NCBI RefSeq assembly: GCF_002741945.1
Contig: NZ_MDVN01000003.1
Coordinates: 310,001 to 374,000 of the forward strand
Length of the DNA: 64,000 nucleotides
Origin: Gaetbulibacter sp. 4G1
Lineage (GTDB): Bacteria > Bacteroidota > Bacteroidia > Flavobacteriales > Flavobacteriaceae
Reading direction: 5' to 3'
The position numbers were made by a program, and so were the translations under genes. Within the stretch, counting starts at the first letter, position 1. Each line of letters starts with the position of its first letter. The notes below the pieces were generated by a model. The model was not told the origin of the DNA. It ran no database searches and saw only the letters and a program-made list of their open reading frames with translations. Below, one piece after another: positions 37,936 through 49,031 of the stretch.

Positions 37936-38310
37936 ATGCCAACAATTTCGCAATTAGTAAGAAAAGGAAGAGCCAAAATAACCAAGAAGAGTAAATCGGC
38001 TGCTTTAGATTCTTGTCCGCAAAGACGTGGTGTGTGTACTCGTGTTTACACAACAACTCCTAAAAAACCTAACTCAGCAATGCGTAAGGTAGCAAGGGTT
38101 CGTTTAACAAACGGAAACGAGGTTAATGCATACATCGGTGGAGAAGGGCATAATCTACAAGAGCACTCGATAGTATTGGTTAGAGGTGGAAGGGTAAAAG
38201 ATTTACCAGGAGTTAGATATCACATTGTACGTGGTGCTTTAGACACAGCAGGTGTTTCAGGTAGAACGCAACGTAGATCTAAGTATGGTGCAAAACGCCC
38301 TAAAAAGTAA
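37936..38310 (+). CDS. rpsL: 30S ribosomal protein S12
   Basis: 124 residues; decoding-centre protein. The [15 protein letters not shown] and [28 protein letters not shown] segments are essentially invariant. The lysine in KKPNS corresponds to E. coli Lys42, a known streptomycin-resistance site, and is wild type here. It opens the str gene order rpsL-rpsG-fusA. Confidence 0.99.
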   Translation: MPTISQLVRKGRAKITKKSKSAALDSCPQRRGVCTRVYTTTPKKPNSAMRKVARVRLTNGNEVNAYIGGEGHNLQEHSIVLVRGGRVKDLPGVRYHIVRGALDTAGVSGRTQRRSKYGAKRPKK

Positions 38311-38331
38311 TTAAAACTTTAAGAAGAAGAC

Positions 38332-38808
38332 ATGAGAAAAAGAGCAGCAAAAAAGAGACCGCTTTTACCGGATCCACGTTTTAACGACCAGTTAGTAACT
38401 CGTTTCGTTAACATGATGATGTGGGATGGTAAAAAGTCTGTAGCTTTTAAAGTATTCTATGATGCTATTGACATTGTGGAAGAAAAGAAAACTGACGAAG
38501 AAAAAACAGCTTTAGAAACCTGGAAAGATGCTTTATCAAACGTTATGCCTCACGTAGAAGTACGTAGTCGTAGAGTTGGTGGTGCAACATTTCAAATTCC
38601 TATGCAAATTCGTCCAGATCGTAAAGTTTCAACAGCTATGAAATGGCTTATTAGCTATTCACGTAAAAGAAACGAAAAATCTATGGCTAATCGTTTAGCA
38701 GCAGAAATATTAGCTGCAGCTAAAGAAGAAGGAGCAGCGGTTAAGAAAAGAGTAGATACTCACAAAATGGCTGAAGCAAACAAAGCATTCTCTCACTTTA
38801 GATTTTAA
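38332..38808 (+). CDS. rpsG: 30S ribosomal protein S7
   Basis: 158 residues; binds the 3' domain of 16S rRNA and organises the head of the small subunit. [29 protein letters not shown] and [13 protein letters not shown] are typical. Located 21 bp after rpsL and 6 bp before fusA, within one transcription unit. Confidence 0.99.
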   Translation: MRKRAAKKRPLLPDPRFNDQLVTRFVNMMMWDGKKSVAFKVFYDAIDIVEEKKTDEEKTALETWKDALSNVMPHVEVRSRRVGGATFQIPMQIRPDRKVSTAMKWLISYSRKRNEKSMANRLAAEILAAAKEEGAAVKKRVDTHKMAEANKAFSHFRF

Positions 38809-38814
38809 TACGAC

Positions 38815-40941
38815 ATGGCAAGAGATTTAAAATTCACTAGAAATATAGGTATTGCTGCACATATTGATGCAGGAAAAACTACTACTACAGAACGTATTCT
38901 TTATTATACAGGTGTATCTCATAAAATTGGAGAAGTACATGATGGTGCGGCTACAATGGATTGGATGGAGCAAGAACAGGAAAGAGGTATTACAATTACT
39001 TCTGCTGCAACAACTTGTGAGTGGAAATTTCCAATTGAAAATGGAGAGCCAACACCAGAAACTAAAGGATATCATTTTAATATAATTGATACACCGGGTC
39101 ACGTAGATTTTACAGTTGAGGTAAATCGTTCATTACGTGTACTTGATGGTTTAGTGTTTTTATTTAGTGCAGTTGATGGTGTTGAACCACAATCTGAAAC
39201 TAACTGGAGGCTAGCCGATAACTATAAAGTTCCTAGAATTGGTTTCGTTAATAAAATGGACCGTCAAGGATCTGACTTTTTAGGTGTATGTCAACAAGTA
39301 AAAGATATGTTAAAGTCTAACGCGGTGCCAATCGTTTTAAATATTGGTGACGAAGAAGATTTTAAAGGAATTATCGATTTAGTAAAAAACCGTGCTATTG
39401 TATGGCATGATGAAACTCAAGGAGCAACCTTTGATGTTGTTGAAATTCCAGAAGAGTTAAAAGAAGAAGCTCGTAAATATCGTGCACTACTTATTGAAGA
39501 AGTTGCTGGTTATGATGAGAATCTTTTAGAAAAATTCATGGAAGATGAAGACTCTATTACAGAAGAAGAGGTGCATGCTGCACTTAGAGCTGCTGTAATG
39601 GATATGGCTATCATTCCAATGATTTGTGGTTCTGCATTTAAAAATAAAGGGGTACAATTCTTATTAGATGCTGTATGTCGTTACTTGCCTTCTCCAACGG
39701 ATAAAGAAGGTATTGTAGGTACAGATCCAGATTCAGGAGAAGAAATTTTACGTAAGCCAGATGTAAAGGAACCATTTGCAGCTTTAGCATTTAAAATTGC
39801 TACAGATCCTTTTGTAGGTCGTTTAGCATTTTTTAGAGCATATTCAGGTCGTTTAGATGCAGGTTCTTATGTTTTAAATAACCGTTCTGGTAAAAAAGAA
39901 CGTATTTCAAGAATTTATCAAATGCATGCTAACAAGCAAAACGCAATTGATTTTATTGAAGCTGGAGATATTGGAGCTGCTGTTGGATTTAAATCTATCA
40001 AAACAGGAGATACACTTTCATCTGAAAAGCATCCAATAGTTTTGGAATCTATGGACTTTCCAGATCCAGTAATTGGTATTGCCGTTGAGCCAAAAACTAA
40101 AGCTGACGTTGATAAATTGGGTATGGGCTTAGCTAAATTAGCTGAAGAAGATCCTACATTTACAGTACGTTCAGATGAAGCTTCTGGGCAAACTATTATA
40201 TCTGGAATGGGTGAGCTTCACTTAGATGTAATTGTTGATCGCTTAAAACGTGAGTTTAAAGTTGAAGTAAATCAAGGTCAACCACAAGTTGAATATAAAG
40301 AAGCAATTACTCAATCTGCTGATCATAGAGAAGTTTATAAAAAACAATCTGGTGGTCGTGGTAAGTTTGCTGATATCGTATTTACTGTTGAGCCAGCAGA
40401 TGAAGGAGCAGTAGGACTTCAATTTGAATCTATAATTAAAGGTGGTAATGTTCCTAAAGAATTTATTCCTTCAATTGAAAAAGGATTTAAAATGGCAATG
40501 GTAAATGGTCCATTAGCAGGTTACGAAATCGATGCTATGAAAGTTACATTGAAAGATGGATCTTACCACGATGTGGATTCGGATCAATTATCTTTCGAAT
40601 TAGCAGCTAAATTAGGATTTAAAGCTTGTGCAAAAGCAGCAAAAGCTGTAATAATGGAGCCTATTATGAAGTTAGAAGTTATTACTCCTGAAGAAAACAT
40701 GGGTGATATTGTAGGTGACTTAAATAGAAGAAGAGGACAAGTAAGTGATATGGGTGATAGAGCTGGAGCAAAAACTGTGAAAGCTACTGTGCCATTATCA
40801 GAAATGTTTGGATATGTTACTACATTAAGAACATTGTCTTCAGGTAGAGCAACATCAACAATGGAATTTTCACACTATGCTGAAACGCCTTCAAATATAT
40901 CTGAAGAAGTAATTAAAGCAGCTAAAGGGGAGCAATCTTAA
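38815..40941 (+). CDS. fusA: Elongation factor G
   Basis: 708-residue translational GTPase that drives ribosomal translocation. Motifs: [13 protein letters not shown] (15-27) for the P-loop, DTPGHVDF for switch II, NKMDRQG for guanine recognition, and C-terminal domains IV/V intact. The next gene is rpsJ rather than tuf, as is usual for Bacteroidota. Some species also have an alternative EF-G2, but this copy has the ribosomal-operon location of the main factor. Confidence 0.98.
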   Translation: MARDLKFTRNIGIAAHIDAGKTTTTERILYYTGVSHKIGEVHDGAATMDWMEQEQERGITITSAATTCEWKFPIENGEPTPETKGYHFNIIDTPGHVDFTVEVNRSLRVLDGLVFLFSAVDGVEPQSETNWRLADNYKVPRIGFVNKMDRQGSDFLGVCQQVKDMLKSNAVPIVLNIGDEEDFKGIIDLVKNRAIVWHDETQGATFDVVEIPEELKEEARKYRALLIEEVAGYDENLLEKFMEDEDSITEEEVHAALRAAVMDMAIIPMICGSAFKNKGVQFLLDAVCRYLPSPTDKEGIVGTDPDSGEEILRKPDVKEPFAALAFKIATDPFVGRLAFFRAYSGRLDAGSYVLNNRSGKKERISRIYQMHANKQNAIDFIEAGDIGAAVGFKSIKTGDTLSSEKHPIVLESMDFPDPVIGIAVEPKTKADVDKLGMGLAKLAEEDPTFTVRSDEASGQTIISGMGELHLDVIVDRLKREFKVEVNQGQPQVEYKEAITQSADHREVYKKQSGGRGKFADIVFTVEPADEGAVGLQFESIIKGGNVPKEFIPSIEKGFKMAMVNGPLAGYEIDAMKVTLKDGSYHDVDSDQLSFELAAKLGFKACAKAAKAVIMEPIMKLEVITPEENMGDIVGDLNRRRGQVSDMGDRAGAKTVKATVPLSEMFGYVTTLRTLSSGRATSTMEFSHYAETPSNISEEVIKAAKGEQS

Positions 40942-40952
40942 AAGTTAAGAAA

Positions 40953-41258
40953 ATGAGTCAAAAAATCAGAATAAAATTAAAGTCTTACGATCATAACTTA
41001 GTAGATAAGTCTGCTGATAAGATTGTAAAAACAGTAAAAAGTACTGGTGCAGTTGTGACGGGACCAATCCCTTTACCAACTCACAAGAAAATTTTCACTG
41101 TATTACGTTCTCCACACGTAAACAAGAAATCAAGAGAACAATTTCAATTAAGCTCTTATAAGAGATTACTAGATATTTACTCTTCGTCATCAAAAACAAT
41201 TGATGCGTTAATGAAACTTGAATTGCCAAGTGGTGTTGAAGTAGAAATCAAAGTTTAG
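40953..41258 (+). CDS. rpsJ: 30S ribosomal protein S10
   Basis: 101 residues. [27 protein letters not shown] and [17 protein letters not shown] are family hallmarks. In E. coli S10 (NusE) also joins the antitermination complex. It is the first S10-region gene and is separated from rplC by a 122-bp gap with a strong hairpin. Confidence 0.98.
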   Translation: MSQKIRIKLKSYDHNLVDKSADKIVKTVKSTGAVVTGPIPLPTHKKIFTVLRSPHVNKKSREQFQLSSYKRLLDIYSSSSKTIDALMKLELPSGVEVEIKV

Positions 41259-41310
41259 TAATAAGCTTACATGTCCTAAGCTGCGAGCGAGGGAAAAACG
41301 GTAAAAATAC

Positions 41311-41345
41311 AATTCAAGGCTGAAACGTATTTTCAGCCTTGAATT
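41311..41345 (+). terminator. Hairpin between rpsJ and rplC (possible attenuator)
   Basis: AATTCAAGGCTGAAA (41311-41325) pairs perfectly with TTTCAGCCTTGAATT (41331-41345) over 15 bp, 5-base loop. The following sequence is TTTAATAAC rather than a long T-run, so termination would be partial. It could instead be an r-protein-responsive leader before rplC. Confidence 0.5.
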
Positions 41346-41380
41346 TTAATAACTAATAGTAATAAATTAAATTAATAAAT

Positions 41381-41998
41381 ATGTCTGGGTTAATTGGAAA
41401 AAAAATCGGTATGACCAGCATCTTTGATGAAAACGGGAAGAATGTTCCTTGTACTGTAATCGAAGCTGGACCATGTATCGTTACCCAAGTCAGAACCGAT
41501 GAGGTTGACGGCTATGAAGCTGTACAACTTGGTTTCGATGACGCGACAGAAAAAAGCGCTACAAAAGCAGACTTAGGTCATGCTAAAAAAGCGGGTACTT
41601 CTGTAAAACGCAAAGTTGTTGAATTCAAAGGTTTTGATGAGGAGTACAAATTAGGAGATGCAATCACTGTAGAGCATTTTAACGAAGGAGAATTCGTTGA
41701 TGTAGCAGGAACATCTAAAGGTAAAGGATTTCAAGGTGTTGTAAAACGTCATGGTTTCGGTGGTGTAGGTCAAGCTACTCATGGTCAACATAACCGTTTA
41801 AGAGCACCAGGATCTATTGGAGCTGCATCTTATCCTGCTCGTGTTTTTAAAGGCATGAAAATGGCAGGAAGAATGGGTGGTGAAAAAGTGAAAGTTCAAA
41901 ATTTAAGAGTTTTAAAAGTAGTTGCTGAAAAGAATTTACTTGTTGTTAAAGGGTGTGTACCTGGACACAAAAACGCTTATGTAATTATTAGAAAATAA
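41381..41998 (+). CDS. rplC: 50S ribosomal protein L3
   Basis: 205 residues; begins [19 protein letters not shown] and contains the conserved [14 protein letters not shown] and HRAPGSIGA-like [10 protein letters not shown] loop near the peptidyl-transferase centre. The stop overlaps the rplD start by one base (TAATG). It is the first gene after the rpsJ-rplC hairpin. Confidence 0.98.
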   Translation: MSGLIGKKIGMTSIFDENGKNVPCTVIEAGPCIVTQVRTDEVDGYEAVQLGFDDATEKSATKADLGHAKKAGTSVKRKVVEFKGFDEEYKLGDAITVEHFNEGEFVDVAGTSKGKGFQGVVKRHGFGGVGQATHGQHNRLRAPGSIGAASYPARVFKGMKMAGRMGGEKVKVQNLRVLKVVAEKNLLVVKGCVPGHKNAYVIIRK

Positions 41999-42627
41999 TG
42001 AAAGTAGCAGTTTTAGATATAAACGGAAAAGACACAGGTAGAAAGGCAGACCTTTCTAAAGATGTGTTTGCTATTGAGCCTAATAATCATGCTGTATATT
42101 TGGATGTTAAACAATATTTAGCAAACCAACGTCAAGGAACTCATAAATCGAAAGAAAGAGCTGAGATTTCTGGAAGTACACGTAAGATTAAAAAGCAAAA
42201 AGGAACTGGTACGGCAAGAGCAGGTAGTATTAAGTCTGGTGTATTTAAAGGAGGTGGACGTATGTTTGGTCCAAGACCTAGAAATTACAGCTTCAAACTT
42301 AATAAAAACTTAAAGCGTTTAGCGCGTAAATCTGCCTTAAGTATCAAAGCTGGAGAGAAGTCAATTACTGTTTTAGAAGACTTTAATTTTGACGCTCCAA
42401 AAACTAAAAATTTTACAGCAGTTTTAAAGGCTTTAGAGCTTGAAAACAAAAAATCTCTGTTTGTGTTGGGTGGGTCAAATAATAACGTATATTTGTCATC
42501 GCGCAATTTAAAAGACTCTGAAGTTATAATAGCTTCAGAATTAAGCACTTACAAGATTTTAAATGCAAATCAAGTTGTGCTTTTAGAAGGTGCTTTAGAA
42601 GGAATTGAAACAAACTTAAGTAAATAA
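41998..42627 (+). CDS. rplD: 50S ribosomal protein L4
   Basis: 209 residues; exit-tunnel protein. KGTGTARAGSIKSGVFKGGG and FGPRPRNYSFKLNKN carry the long loop that reaches into the tunnel. In E. coli L4 represses the S10 operon, but whether that applies here is unknown. Translationally coupled to rplC through a one-base overlap. Confidence 0.98.
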   Translation: MKVAVLDINGKDTGRKADLSKDVFAIEPNNHAVYLDVKQYLANQRQGTHKSKERAEISGSTRKIKKQKGTGTARAGSIKSGVFKGGGRMFGPRPRNYSFKLNKNLKRLARKSALSIKAGEKSITVLEDFNFDAPKTKNFTAVLKALELENKKSLFVLGGSNNNVYLSSRNLKDSEVIIASELSTYKILNANQVVLLEGALEGIETNLSK

Positions 42628-42634
42628 GAAACAG

Positions 42635-42925
42635 ATGAGTATCTTAATTAAACCTATAATCACAGAAAAAGCGACTGCAGATAGCGAGTTAAGAAACTGC
42701 TATACTTTCGCGGTGAATACAAAGGCGAACAAGGTAGAAATCAAAAAAGCGGTGGAAGCTGCTTATGGCGTTTCTGTTGAAAAAGTTCGTACTATAAATG
42801 TCCGTCCAGATAGAAGTACTAAGTTTACAAAAACTGGTATTCAACATGGTAAAACAAATGCTGTTAAAAAAGCAATTGTACAACTGGCGGAAGGTGAAAT
42901 GATTGATTTATACAGTAACATGTAA
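42635..42925 (+). CDS. rplW: 50S ribosomal protein L23
   Basis: 96 residues; sits at the tunnel exit and docks signal recognition particle and trigger factor in bacteria. It opens ILIKPIITEKATADSE and has the TFAVNTKANKVEIKKAVEAAY block. Seven bp separate it from rplD. Confidence 0.97.
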   Translation: MSILIKPIITEKATADSELRNCYTFAVNTKANKVEIKKAVEAAYGVSVEKVRTINVRPDRSTKFTKTGIQHGKTNAVKKAIVQLAEGEMIDLYSNM

Positions 42926-42935
42926 TTAAAGACTA

Positions 42936-43763
42936 ATGTCAGTAAGAAAATTAAAACCAATCACACCAGGACAGCGTTTTAGAGTAGTAAACGGTTACGA
43001 TGCCATTACTACTGATAAGCCGGAAAAGAGTTTACTTGTTCCGAATAAAAGGTCTGGTGGTAGAAACAATCGAGGAAAAATGACCATGCGCTATATTGGT
43101 GGAGGTCATAAGAAAAAGTATCGTATTATCGATTTTAAAAGAGACAAAGCAGGAGTTCCTGGTGAAGTAGCTTCAATTCAATACGATCCAAACAGAACAG
43201 CTTTTATCGCATTATTGAATTATCAAGATGGTGAAAAAAGATATATTATTGCTCAAAATGGACTTCAGGTTGGGCAAAATGTAGTGTCTGGTAAAGAAGG
43301 CGTAGCTCCAGAAATTGGAAATGCAATGCCGCTTAGTGAAATTCCATTAGGAACTATTATTTCTTGTTTAGAGTTGCGTCCAGGACAAGGAGCTGTTATG
43401 GCTCGTAGTGCTGGTGCATTTGCTCAGTTAATGGCAAGAGATGGTAAATTTGCTACGGTTAAATTACCTTCAGGAGAAACAAGATTAGTGCTTGCAAATT
43501 GTATGGCTACAATAGGTGTTGTTTCTAACTCAGATCATCAATTATTAGTTGGTGGTAAAGCAGGTAGAACAAGATGGTTAGGAAGAAGACCACGTACTAG
43601 ACCGGTAGTTATGAATCCAGTTGATCACCCAATGGGTGGTGGTGAAGGTAAATCTTCAGGTGGACACCCTCGTTCTAGAAACGGTATTCCTGCTAAAGGT
43701 TACAGAACCCGTTCTAAGACAAAAGCAAGTAATAAATATATTGTAGAACGTAGAAAGAAATAA
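42936..43763 (+). CDS. rplB: 50S ribosomal protein L2
   Basis: 275 residues; helps form the peptidyl-transferase centre. [20 protein letters not shown] and [17 protein letters not shown], with the conserved His close to the active centre, are present. Ten bp after rplW. Confidence 0.99.
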   Translation: MSVRKLKPITPGQRFRVVNGYDAITTDKPEKSLLVPNKRSGGRNNRGKMTMRYIGGGHKKKYRIIDFKRDKAGVPGEVASIQYDPNRTAFIALLNYQDGEKRYIIAQNGLQVGQNVVSGKEGVAPEIGNAMPLSEIPLGTIISCLELRPGQGAVMARSAGAFAQLMARDGKFATVKLPSGETRLVLANCMATIGVVSNSDHQLLVGGKAGRTRWLGRRPRTRPVVMNPVDHPMGGGEGKSSGGHPRSRNGIPAKGYRTRSKTKASNKYIVERRKK

Positions 43764-43766
43764 GAC

Positions 43767-44045
43767 ATGGCAAGATCATTAAAAAAAGGACCTTACGTTC
43801 ATTATAAATTAGAAAGAAAAGTAGCTGCAAATGTTGAAGCTAACAAAAAGACTGTAATTAAAACTTGGTCTAGAGCAAGTATGATTACACCAGATTTTGT
43901 TGGACAAACTATAGCAGTGCACAATGGCCGTCAATTTGTTCCAGTATATGTTACTGAAAACATGGTAGGTCATAAATTAGGAGAATTTTCACCAACACGT
44001 TCATTCCGTGGACATGCAGGTGCTAAAAATAAAGGTAAAAAGTAG
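43767..44045 (+). CDS. rpsS: 30S ribosomal protein S19
   Basis: 92 residues; binds the head of the small subunit with S13. [34 protein letters not shown] and [12 protein letters not shown] are typical. Three bp after rplB. Confidence 0.98.
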   Translation: MARSLKKGPYVHYKLERKVAANVEANKKTVIKTWSRASMITPDFVGQTIAVHNGRQFVPVYVTENMVGHKLGEFSPTRSFRGHAGAKNKGKK

Positions 44046-44051
44046 TAAGCT

Positions 44052-44459
44052 ATGGGAAGTCGTAAAAAACAAATGGCAGACGCTATTAAGGAAGCAAAAA
44101 AGCATGTTGCTTTTGCAAAACTTAATAACTGTCCTACGTCACCAAGAAAAATGCGCTTAGTAGCCGATTTAGTAAGAGGTGAAAAGGTAGAAAACGCACT
44201 TAATATCTTGAAATTCAACAATAAAGAAGCTTCTGGTCGATTAGAAAAGCTGTTATTATCAGCTATTGCTAACTGGCAATCAAAAAATGAAGACGCTGAT
44301 GTTGAATCTGCAGAATTATTTGTAAAAGAGATTAGAGTTGATGGTGGATCTATGTTAAAAAGATTACGTCCAGCACCTCAAGGTCGTGCACACAGAATTA
44401 GAAAACGTTCTAACCATGTTACATTAGTGGTTGGAGCTAACAATAACACACAAGCTTAA
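44052..44459 (+). CDS. rplV: 50S ribosomal protein L22
   Basis: 135 residues; tunnel-lining protein. [18 protein letters not shown] and [22 protein letters not shown] mark the family; the latter is the beta-hairpin that macrolide resistance often affects, and it looks ordinary here. The N terminus is longer than in E. coli L22 (110 aa) by a charged, lysine-rich stretch. The stop is 7 bp before the rpsC start. Confidence 0.97.
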   Translation: MGSRKKQMADAIKEAKKHVAFAKLNNCPTSPRKMRLVADLVRGEKVENALNILKFNNKEASGRLEKLLLSAIANWQSKNEDADVESAELFVKEIRVDGGSMLKRLRPAPQGRAHRIRKRSNHVTLVVGANNNTQA

Positions 44460-44466
44460 TAAGAGT

Positions 44467-45189
44467 ATGGGACAAAAAACAAATCCAATCGGAAATCGCT
44501 TAGGAATTATCAGAGGATGGGAATCTAACTGGTACGGAGGAAACGATTATGGTGATAAACTTGCCGAAGACGATAAGATTAGAAAATACGTTCACGCGCG
44601 TTTATCTAAAGCTAGTGTAAGTAGAGTAATTATTGAGAGAACTTTAAAACTTGTAACCGTTACTATCACTACTGCAAGACCTGGTATTATTATCGGTAAA
44701 GGCGGACAAGAGGTAGACAAGTTAAAAGAAGAGCTTAAAAAGATTACTGGTAAAGAAGTTCAGATTAACATCTTTGAAATTAAGAGACCTGAACTAGATT
44801 CATTTTTAGTAGCATCAAGTATTGCTCGTCAAATTGAAAATAGAATTTCATACAGACGTGCAATAAAAATGGCTATCGCTGCTACAATGAGAATGAATGC
44901 TGAAGGAATTAAAATCCAGATTTCTGGTCGTTTAAACGGAGCTGAAATGGCACGTTCTGAACACTATAAAGAAGGACGTATTCCTTTATCAACCTTTAGA
45001 GCCGATATTGATTATGCTTTAGTTGAGGCACACACTACTTATGGTAGATTGGGTGTTAAAGTATGGATCATGAAAGGTGAAGTATATGGTAAAAGAGAAC
45101 TTTCTCCGCTTGTTGGTTTATCTAAGAAGCAAGGAAAAGGTGGAGCCGGAGGACGTGGTGGAAATAAAGGACCTCGTCGTAGAAAGTAA
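44467..45189 (+). CDS. rpsC: 30S ribosomal protein S3
   Basis: 240 residues when started at the ATG at 44467 ([18 protein letters not shown]), the family start. An upstream in-frame ATG at 44431 lies within rplV and would add 12 unrelated residues, so it was rejected. The KH domain [11 protein letters not shown] and the C-terminal [12 protein letters not shown] are intact; a Gly-rich tail ([14 protein letters not shown]) follows. Confidence 0.98.
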   Translation: MGQKTNPIGNRLGIIRGWESNWYGGNDYGDKLAEDDKIRKYVHARLSKASVSRVIIERTLKLVTVTITTARPGIIIGKGGQEVDKLKEELKKITGKEVQINIFEIKRPELDSFLVASSIARQIENRISYRRAIKMAIAATMRMNAEGIKIQISGRLNGAEMARSEHYKEGRIPLSTFRADIDYALVEAHTTYGRLGVKVWIMKGEVYGKRELSPLVGLSKKQGKGGAGGRGGNKGPRRRK

Positions 45190-45210
45190 TTTTTTATAAA
45201 GTAAAGAAAA

Positions 45211-45630
45211 ATGTTACAGCCTAAAAGAACAAAATTTCGTAAACAACAAAAAGGACGTATGAAAGGTATCTCTGGTAGAGGTCATCAACTTTCAAGCGGA
45301 ACTTTTGGAATAAAATCATTAGACTCGAATTTTTTAACATCGCGTCAAATTGAAGCAGCTCGTATAGCCGCTACACGTTACATGAAAAGAGAAGGACAAC
45401 TTTGGATTAAAATATTTCCAGACAAGCCTATTACAAAAAAGCCTCTTGAAGTACGTATGGGTAAAGGTAAAGGTGCTGTTGAATATTGGGTAGCTGTTGT
45501 TAAGCCAGGAAGAGTTTTATTTGAAATTGGTGGTGTGCCATTAGACGTTGCTAAAGAAGCATTGCGTTTAGCAGCACAGAAGCTACCAGTTAAAACTAAG
45601 TTTTTAATCGCTAGAGATTACGAAGCATAA
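45211..45630 (+). CDS. rplP: 50S ribosomal protein L16
   Basis: 139 residues; near the A site of the large subunit. [39 protein letters not shown] and [19 protein letters not shown] are diagnostic. The arginine in GKGKG... region is unchanged from the family. Twenty-one bp after rpsC. Confidence 0.98.
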   Translation: MLQPKRTKFRKQQKGRMKGISGRGHQLSSGTFGIKSLDSNFLTSRQIEAARIAATRYMKREGQLWIKIFPDKPITKKPLEVRMGKGKGAVEYWVAVVKPGRVLFEIGGVPLDVAKEALRLAAQKLPVKTKFLIARDYEA

Positions 45631-45643
45631 TTTATTTGATATT

Positions 45644-45835
45644 ATGAAACAATCAGAAATTAAAGAATTATCTGTAGCTGAGTTACAAGAGAAACTTGGT
45701 GAAACAAAAAAGAGTTATTCAGACCTAAAATTAGCGCATGCAATATCTCCTTTAGAAAATCCAATTCAACTACGTTCAATAAGACGTACTGTAGCTAGAA
45801 TTGCGACTGAATTAACTAAAAGAGAATTACAATAA
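45644..45835 (+). CDS. rpmC: 50S ribosomal protein L29
   Basis: 63 residues, all helical: IKELSVAELQEKLGETKKSYSDLK then NPIQLRSIRRTVARIATELTKRE. A small protein near the tunnel exit. It starts 13 bp after rplP and precedes rpsQ by 12 bp. Confidence 0.97.
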   Translation: MKQSEIKELSVAELQEKLGETKKSYSDLKLAHAISPLENPIQLRSIRRTVARIATELTKRELQ

Positions 45836-45847
45836 TTCTGCTGAAAG

Positions 45848-46105
45848 ATGGAAACAAGAAATTTAAGAAAAGAACGTATAGGAGTTGTTACTAGTAATAA
45901 AATGCAGAAATCAATTGTGGTTTCTGAAGTTAAAAAAGTAAAACATCCTATGTATGGAAAATTCGTTTTAAAAACGAAAAAGTACGTAGCACACGACGAA
46001 CAAAACGATTGCAACGAAGGTGATACTGTAAGAATCATGGAAACAAGACCTTTAAGTAAATCTAAATGTTGGAGATTAGTTGAAATTTTAGAAAGAGCTA
46101 AATAA
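45848..46105 (+). CDS. rpsQ: 30S ribosomal protein S17
   Basis: 85 residues of the OB-fold S17 family: [21 protein letters not shown] and [18 protein letters not shown]. The C-terminal [19 protein letters not shown] is typical. Two bp before rplN. Confidence 0.97.
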   Translation: METRNLRKERIGVVTSNKMQKSIVVSEVKKVKHPMYGKFVLKTKKYVAHDEQNDCNEGDTVRIMETRPLSKSKCWRLVEILERAK

Positions 46106-46107
46106 TT

Positions 46108-46476
46108 ATGTTACAACAAGAATCAAGAATAAAAGTAGCAGACAATACTGGAGCAAAAGAAGTCTTAGTTATCCGTGTTTTAGGAGGAACTAAAAGAAGA
46201 TATGCTTCTGTAGGAGATAAGATAGTTGTTTCTGTTAAAGATGCAACTCCTAATGGAAACATTAAGAAAAAAGCAGTTTCTACAGCAGTAGTTGTTCGTA
46301 CTAAGAAAGAAGTAAGAAGACCAGACGGATCTTATATAAGGTTTGACGATAACGCTTGTGTTTTATTAAACCCAACGGGTGAAATGAGAGGAACACGTGT
46401 TTTTGGTCCTGTTGCTAGAGAACTTCGTGATAAACAATTCATGAAAATTGTATCATTAGCACCAGAAGTGCTTTAA
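46108..46476 (+). CDS. rplN: 50S ribosomal protein L14
   Basis: 122 residues, the most conserved type of large-subunit protein: [29 protein letters not shown] and [24 protein letters not shown]. It forms part of the intersubunit surface. Sixteen bp before rplX. Confidence 0.99.
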   Translation: MLQQESRIKVADNTGAKEVLVIRVLGGTKRRYASVGDKIVVSVKDATPNGNIKKKAVSTAVVVRTKKEVRRPDGSYIRFDDNACVLLNPTGEMRGTRVFGPVARELRDKQFMKIVSLAPEVL

Positions 46477-46491
46477 TACAGAATAATTAAG

Positions 46492-46803
46492 ATGGGAAAG
46501 CTTAAAATAAAAACTGGAGATACTGTAAAAGTAATTGCTGGAGATCATAAAGGATCAGAAGGGAAAGTACAAAAAGTATTTATAGCAAAGAACAAAGCGA
46601 TTATTGAAGGAGTAAACATGGTTAAGAAACATACTAAACCAAGTGCACAAAACCCTCAAGGCGGAATCGTAGAAAAAGAAGCAGCTATTCATATATCTAA
46701 CTTATCATTGTTAACTTCAAAAGGAGAAACTACAAGAGTTGGTTATAGATTAGAAGGCGATAAAAAAGTAAGATTTTCATTAAAATCTAATGAAGTAATA
46801 TAG
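46492..46803 (+). CDS. rplX: 50S ribosomal protein L24
   Basis: 103 residues with the KOW motif [20 protein letters not shown] (7-26). Assembly initiator of the large subunit. Two bp before rplE. Confidence 0.98.
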   Translation: MGKLKIKTGDTVKVIAGDHKGSEGKVQKVFIAKNKAIIEGVNMVKKHTKPSAQNPQGGIVEKEAAIHISNLSLLTSKGETTRVGYRLEGDKKVRFSLKSNEVI

Positions 46804-46805
46804 TT

Positions 46806-47357
46806 ATGGCATATTCACCAAGACTTAAAGAAGAGTATAAAAGCAGAGTAATTGCAGCTCTTACAGACGAATTTGGATATAAGAATGTAATGCAAGTTCC
46901 TAAACTTACTAAGATAGTTATATCTAAAGGTGTAGGTGCAGCGGTTGCAGACAAAAAGTTAATTGACTACGCTGTAGAAGAATTAACAACTATATCTGGA
47001 CAAAAAGCTATTTCAACATTATCTAAAAAAGATGTTGCATCCTTCAAATTACGTAAAGGTATGCCAATTGGCGCTAAAGTTACTTTACGTGGTGAGCGCA
47101 TGTACGAGTTTTTAGATCGTTTAGTTACTTCAGCACTTCCACGTGTTAGAGACTTTAACGGAATTAAAGCTACAGGATTTGATGGACGTGGTAACTACAA
47201 TTTAGGAGTTACTGAACAAATTATATTCCCAGAAATTAACATTGATAAAGTGAATAAAATTTCTGGTATGGATATTACATTTGTAACGACTGCAGATACT
47301 GATAAAGAAGCAAAATCATTATTAACTGAACTAGGGTTACCTTTTAAAAAGAACTAA
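46806..47357 (+). CDS. rplE: 50S ribosomal protein L5
   Basis: 183 residues; binds 5S rRNA and bridges to S13. [35 protein letters not shown] and [10 protein letters not shown] with [20 protein letters not shown] are typical. Three bp before rpsN. Confidence 0.98.
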   Translation: MAYSPRLKEEYKSRVIAALTDEFGYKNVMQVPKLTKIVISKGVGAAVADKKLIDYAVEELTTISGQKAISTLSKKDVASFKLRKGMPIGAKVTLRGERMYEFLDRLVTSALPRVRDFNGIKATGFDGRGNYNLGVTEQIIFPEINIDKVNKISGMDITFVTTADTDKEAKSLLTELGLPFKKN

Positions 47358-47360
47358 GTT

Positions 47361-47630
47361 ATGGCTAAAGAATCAATGAAAGCCCGTGAGGTAAAAAGAG
47401 CAAAAACAGTAGCTAAATATGCTGAAAAACGTAAAGCTTTAAAAGAAGCTGGAGATTATGAAGCATTACAAAAGTTGCCAAAAAATGCTTCTCCAATTCG
47501 TATGCATAATAGATGTAAATTAACTGGAAGACCTAAAGGTTATATGAGAACATTTGGAATATCTCGTGTAACATTCAGAGAAATGGCAAACCAAGGTTTA
47601 ATACCTGGTGTTAAAAAAGCAAGTTGGTAA
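47361..47630 (+). CDS. rpsN: 30S ribosomal protein S14, zinc-independent form
   Basis: 89 residues. Contains [20 protein letters not shown] but only a single Cys, so the CxxC...CxxC zinc site of the short S14 type is absent and this is the C-minus form. Length is short compared with the 101 residues of E. coli S14, as expected for this phylum. A 68-bp gap precedes rpsH. Confidence 0.97.
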   Translation: MAKESMKAREVKRAKTVAKYAEKRKALKEAGDYEALQKLPKNASPIRMHNRCKLTGRPKGYMRTFGISRVTFREMANQGLIPGVKKASW

Positions 47631-47698
47631 TATTATTAAAATAATCAGGTTTAAGGTTCAAAATAGTTTGAAAACCAAAACCACAAAATCAATTCATT

Positions 47699-48097
47699 AT
47701 GTACTCAGATCCAATAGCGGATTATTTGACAAGAATTAGAAATGCAGTGCGTGCTAACCACAGAGTGGTTGAGATTCCTGCTTCTAATTTGAAAAAAGAC
47801 ATAACTAAAATCTTATTCGAACAAGGATATATTTTAAGTTATAAATTTGATGATTCAACTGTACAAGGAACAATTAAAATTGCTCTTAAGTATAATAAAG
47901 AAACAAAAGAACCAGTAATTAAGAAACTTCAACGCATTAGTACACCAGGTTTACGTAAGTATGCAGGGTCTAACGAGTTACCACGTATTTTAAACGGTCT
48001 TGGTATTGCTATTATCTCAACTTCTCACGGAGTGATGACAGGCAAGCAAGCTAAAAGAGATAATGTTGGTGGCGAAGTTTTATGTTACGTTTACTAA
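47699..48097 (+). CDS. rpsH: 30S ribosomal protein S8
   Basis: 132 residues; a central-domain assembly protein. MYSDPIADYLTRIRNA and ISTSHGVMTGKQAKRDNVGGEVLCYVY are diagnostic. In E. coli S8 regulates the spc operon by binding its mRNA; no such element has been identified here. Nineteen bp before rplF. Confidence 0.98.
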   Translation: MYSDPIADYLTRIRNAVRANHRVVEIPASNLKKDITKILFEQGYILSYKFDDSTVQGTIKIALKYNKETKEPVIKKLQRISTPGLRKYAGSNELPRILNGLGIAIISTSHGVMTGKQAKRDNVGGEVLCYVY

Positions 48098-48115
48098 TTT
48101 TAATACCAGAAAGAA

Positions 48116-48658
48116 ATGTCAAGAATAGGAAATAATCCAGTAGCCATTCCAGAAGGTGTAACAGTTGACGTTAAAGAAAACGTAGTAACTGTAAAAGGAA
48201 AATTAGGAGAATTAACACAGAATTTCGATGCTGTTGAAATTAAAGTTGAAGACGGAAATGTTTTAGTTACACGTTCTTCTGATTCTAAAGAGCAAAAAGC
48301 AAAACACGGTTTATACAGATCGTTAATGAATAATATGATTGCTGGTGTATCTAAAGGATGGACTAAAGAATTAGAATTGGTAGGTGTTGGTTATAGAGCA
48401 TCAAACCAAGGACAAAAATTAGATTTAGCTTTAGGTTTTTCTCATAATATTGTATTGAACTTAGCTCCAGAAGTTAAAGTAGAAACAATAAGTGAAAAAG
48501 GTAAAAACCCAATTATTAAACTTACTTCTCATGATAAACAACTTGTAGGACAAGTTGCTGCAAAGATTCGTGGTTTTAGAAAACCAGAACCTTACAAAGG
48601 AAAAGGAATTAAGTTTGTTGGCGAAGAATTAAGAAGAAAAGCAGGTAAATCAGCTTAA
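48116..48658 (+). CDS. rplF: 50S ribosomal protein L6
   Basis: 180 residues: two similar domains starting MSRIGNNPVAIPEGV, with EPYKGKGIKFVGEELRRKAGK near the end. Located near the factor-binding site. Eleven bp before rplR. Confidence 0.98.
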   Translation: MSRIGNNPVAIPEGVTVDVKENVVTVKGKLGELTQNFDAVEIKVEDGNVLVTRSSDSKEQKAKHGLYRSLMNNMIAGVSKGWTKELELVGVGYRASNQGQKLDLALGFSHNIVLNLAPEVKVETISEKGKNPIIKLTSHDKQLVGQVAAKIRGFRKPEPYKGKGIKFVGEELRRKAGKSA

Positions 48659-48668
48659 TAATTAAGTT

Positions 48669-49025
48669 ATGGCATTAACAAAGAACCAAAGAAGAATAAG
48701 AATAAAAAACAGAATTCGTAAGGTAGTTTCTGGTACAGAAGCTAGACCGAGATTAACTGTTTTTAGAAGTAATAAAGAAATTTATGCTCAAATAGTTGAT
48801 GATGTTAATGGTAAAACCATTAGCGCTGCATCTTCAAGAGATAAAGATATTAGTTCTGCAAAAGGAAATAAATCAGAAGTAGCTACCTTAGTTGGTAAAG
48901 CTGTTGCTGAAAAGGCTTTAAAGGCAGGCGTTGAAACTATTGCTTTCGATAGAGGTGGTTATTTATACCATGGTAGAGTAAAATCATTAGCCGAAGGTGC
49001 TAGAGAAGCAGGACTTAAATTCTAA
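48669..49025 (+). CDS. rplR: 50S ribosomal protein L18
   Basis: 118 residues; 5S rRNA-binding protein. [49 protein letters not shown]. Six bp before rpsE. Confidence 0.98.
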   Translation: MALTKNQRRIRIKNRIRKVVSGTEARPRLTVFRSNKEIYAQIVDDVNGKTISAASSRDKDISSAKGNKSEVATLVGKAVAEKALKAGVETIAFDRGGYLYHGRVKSLAEGAREAGLKF

Positions 49026-49031
49026 GAAATT

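Noticed and set aside
44431-44466. Upstream ATG for rpsC
   Set aside because: It lies in the end of rplV and adds 12 residues not found in S3; the ATG at 44467 gives the family start.
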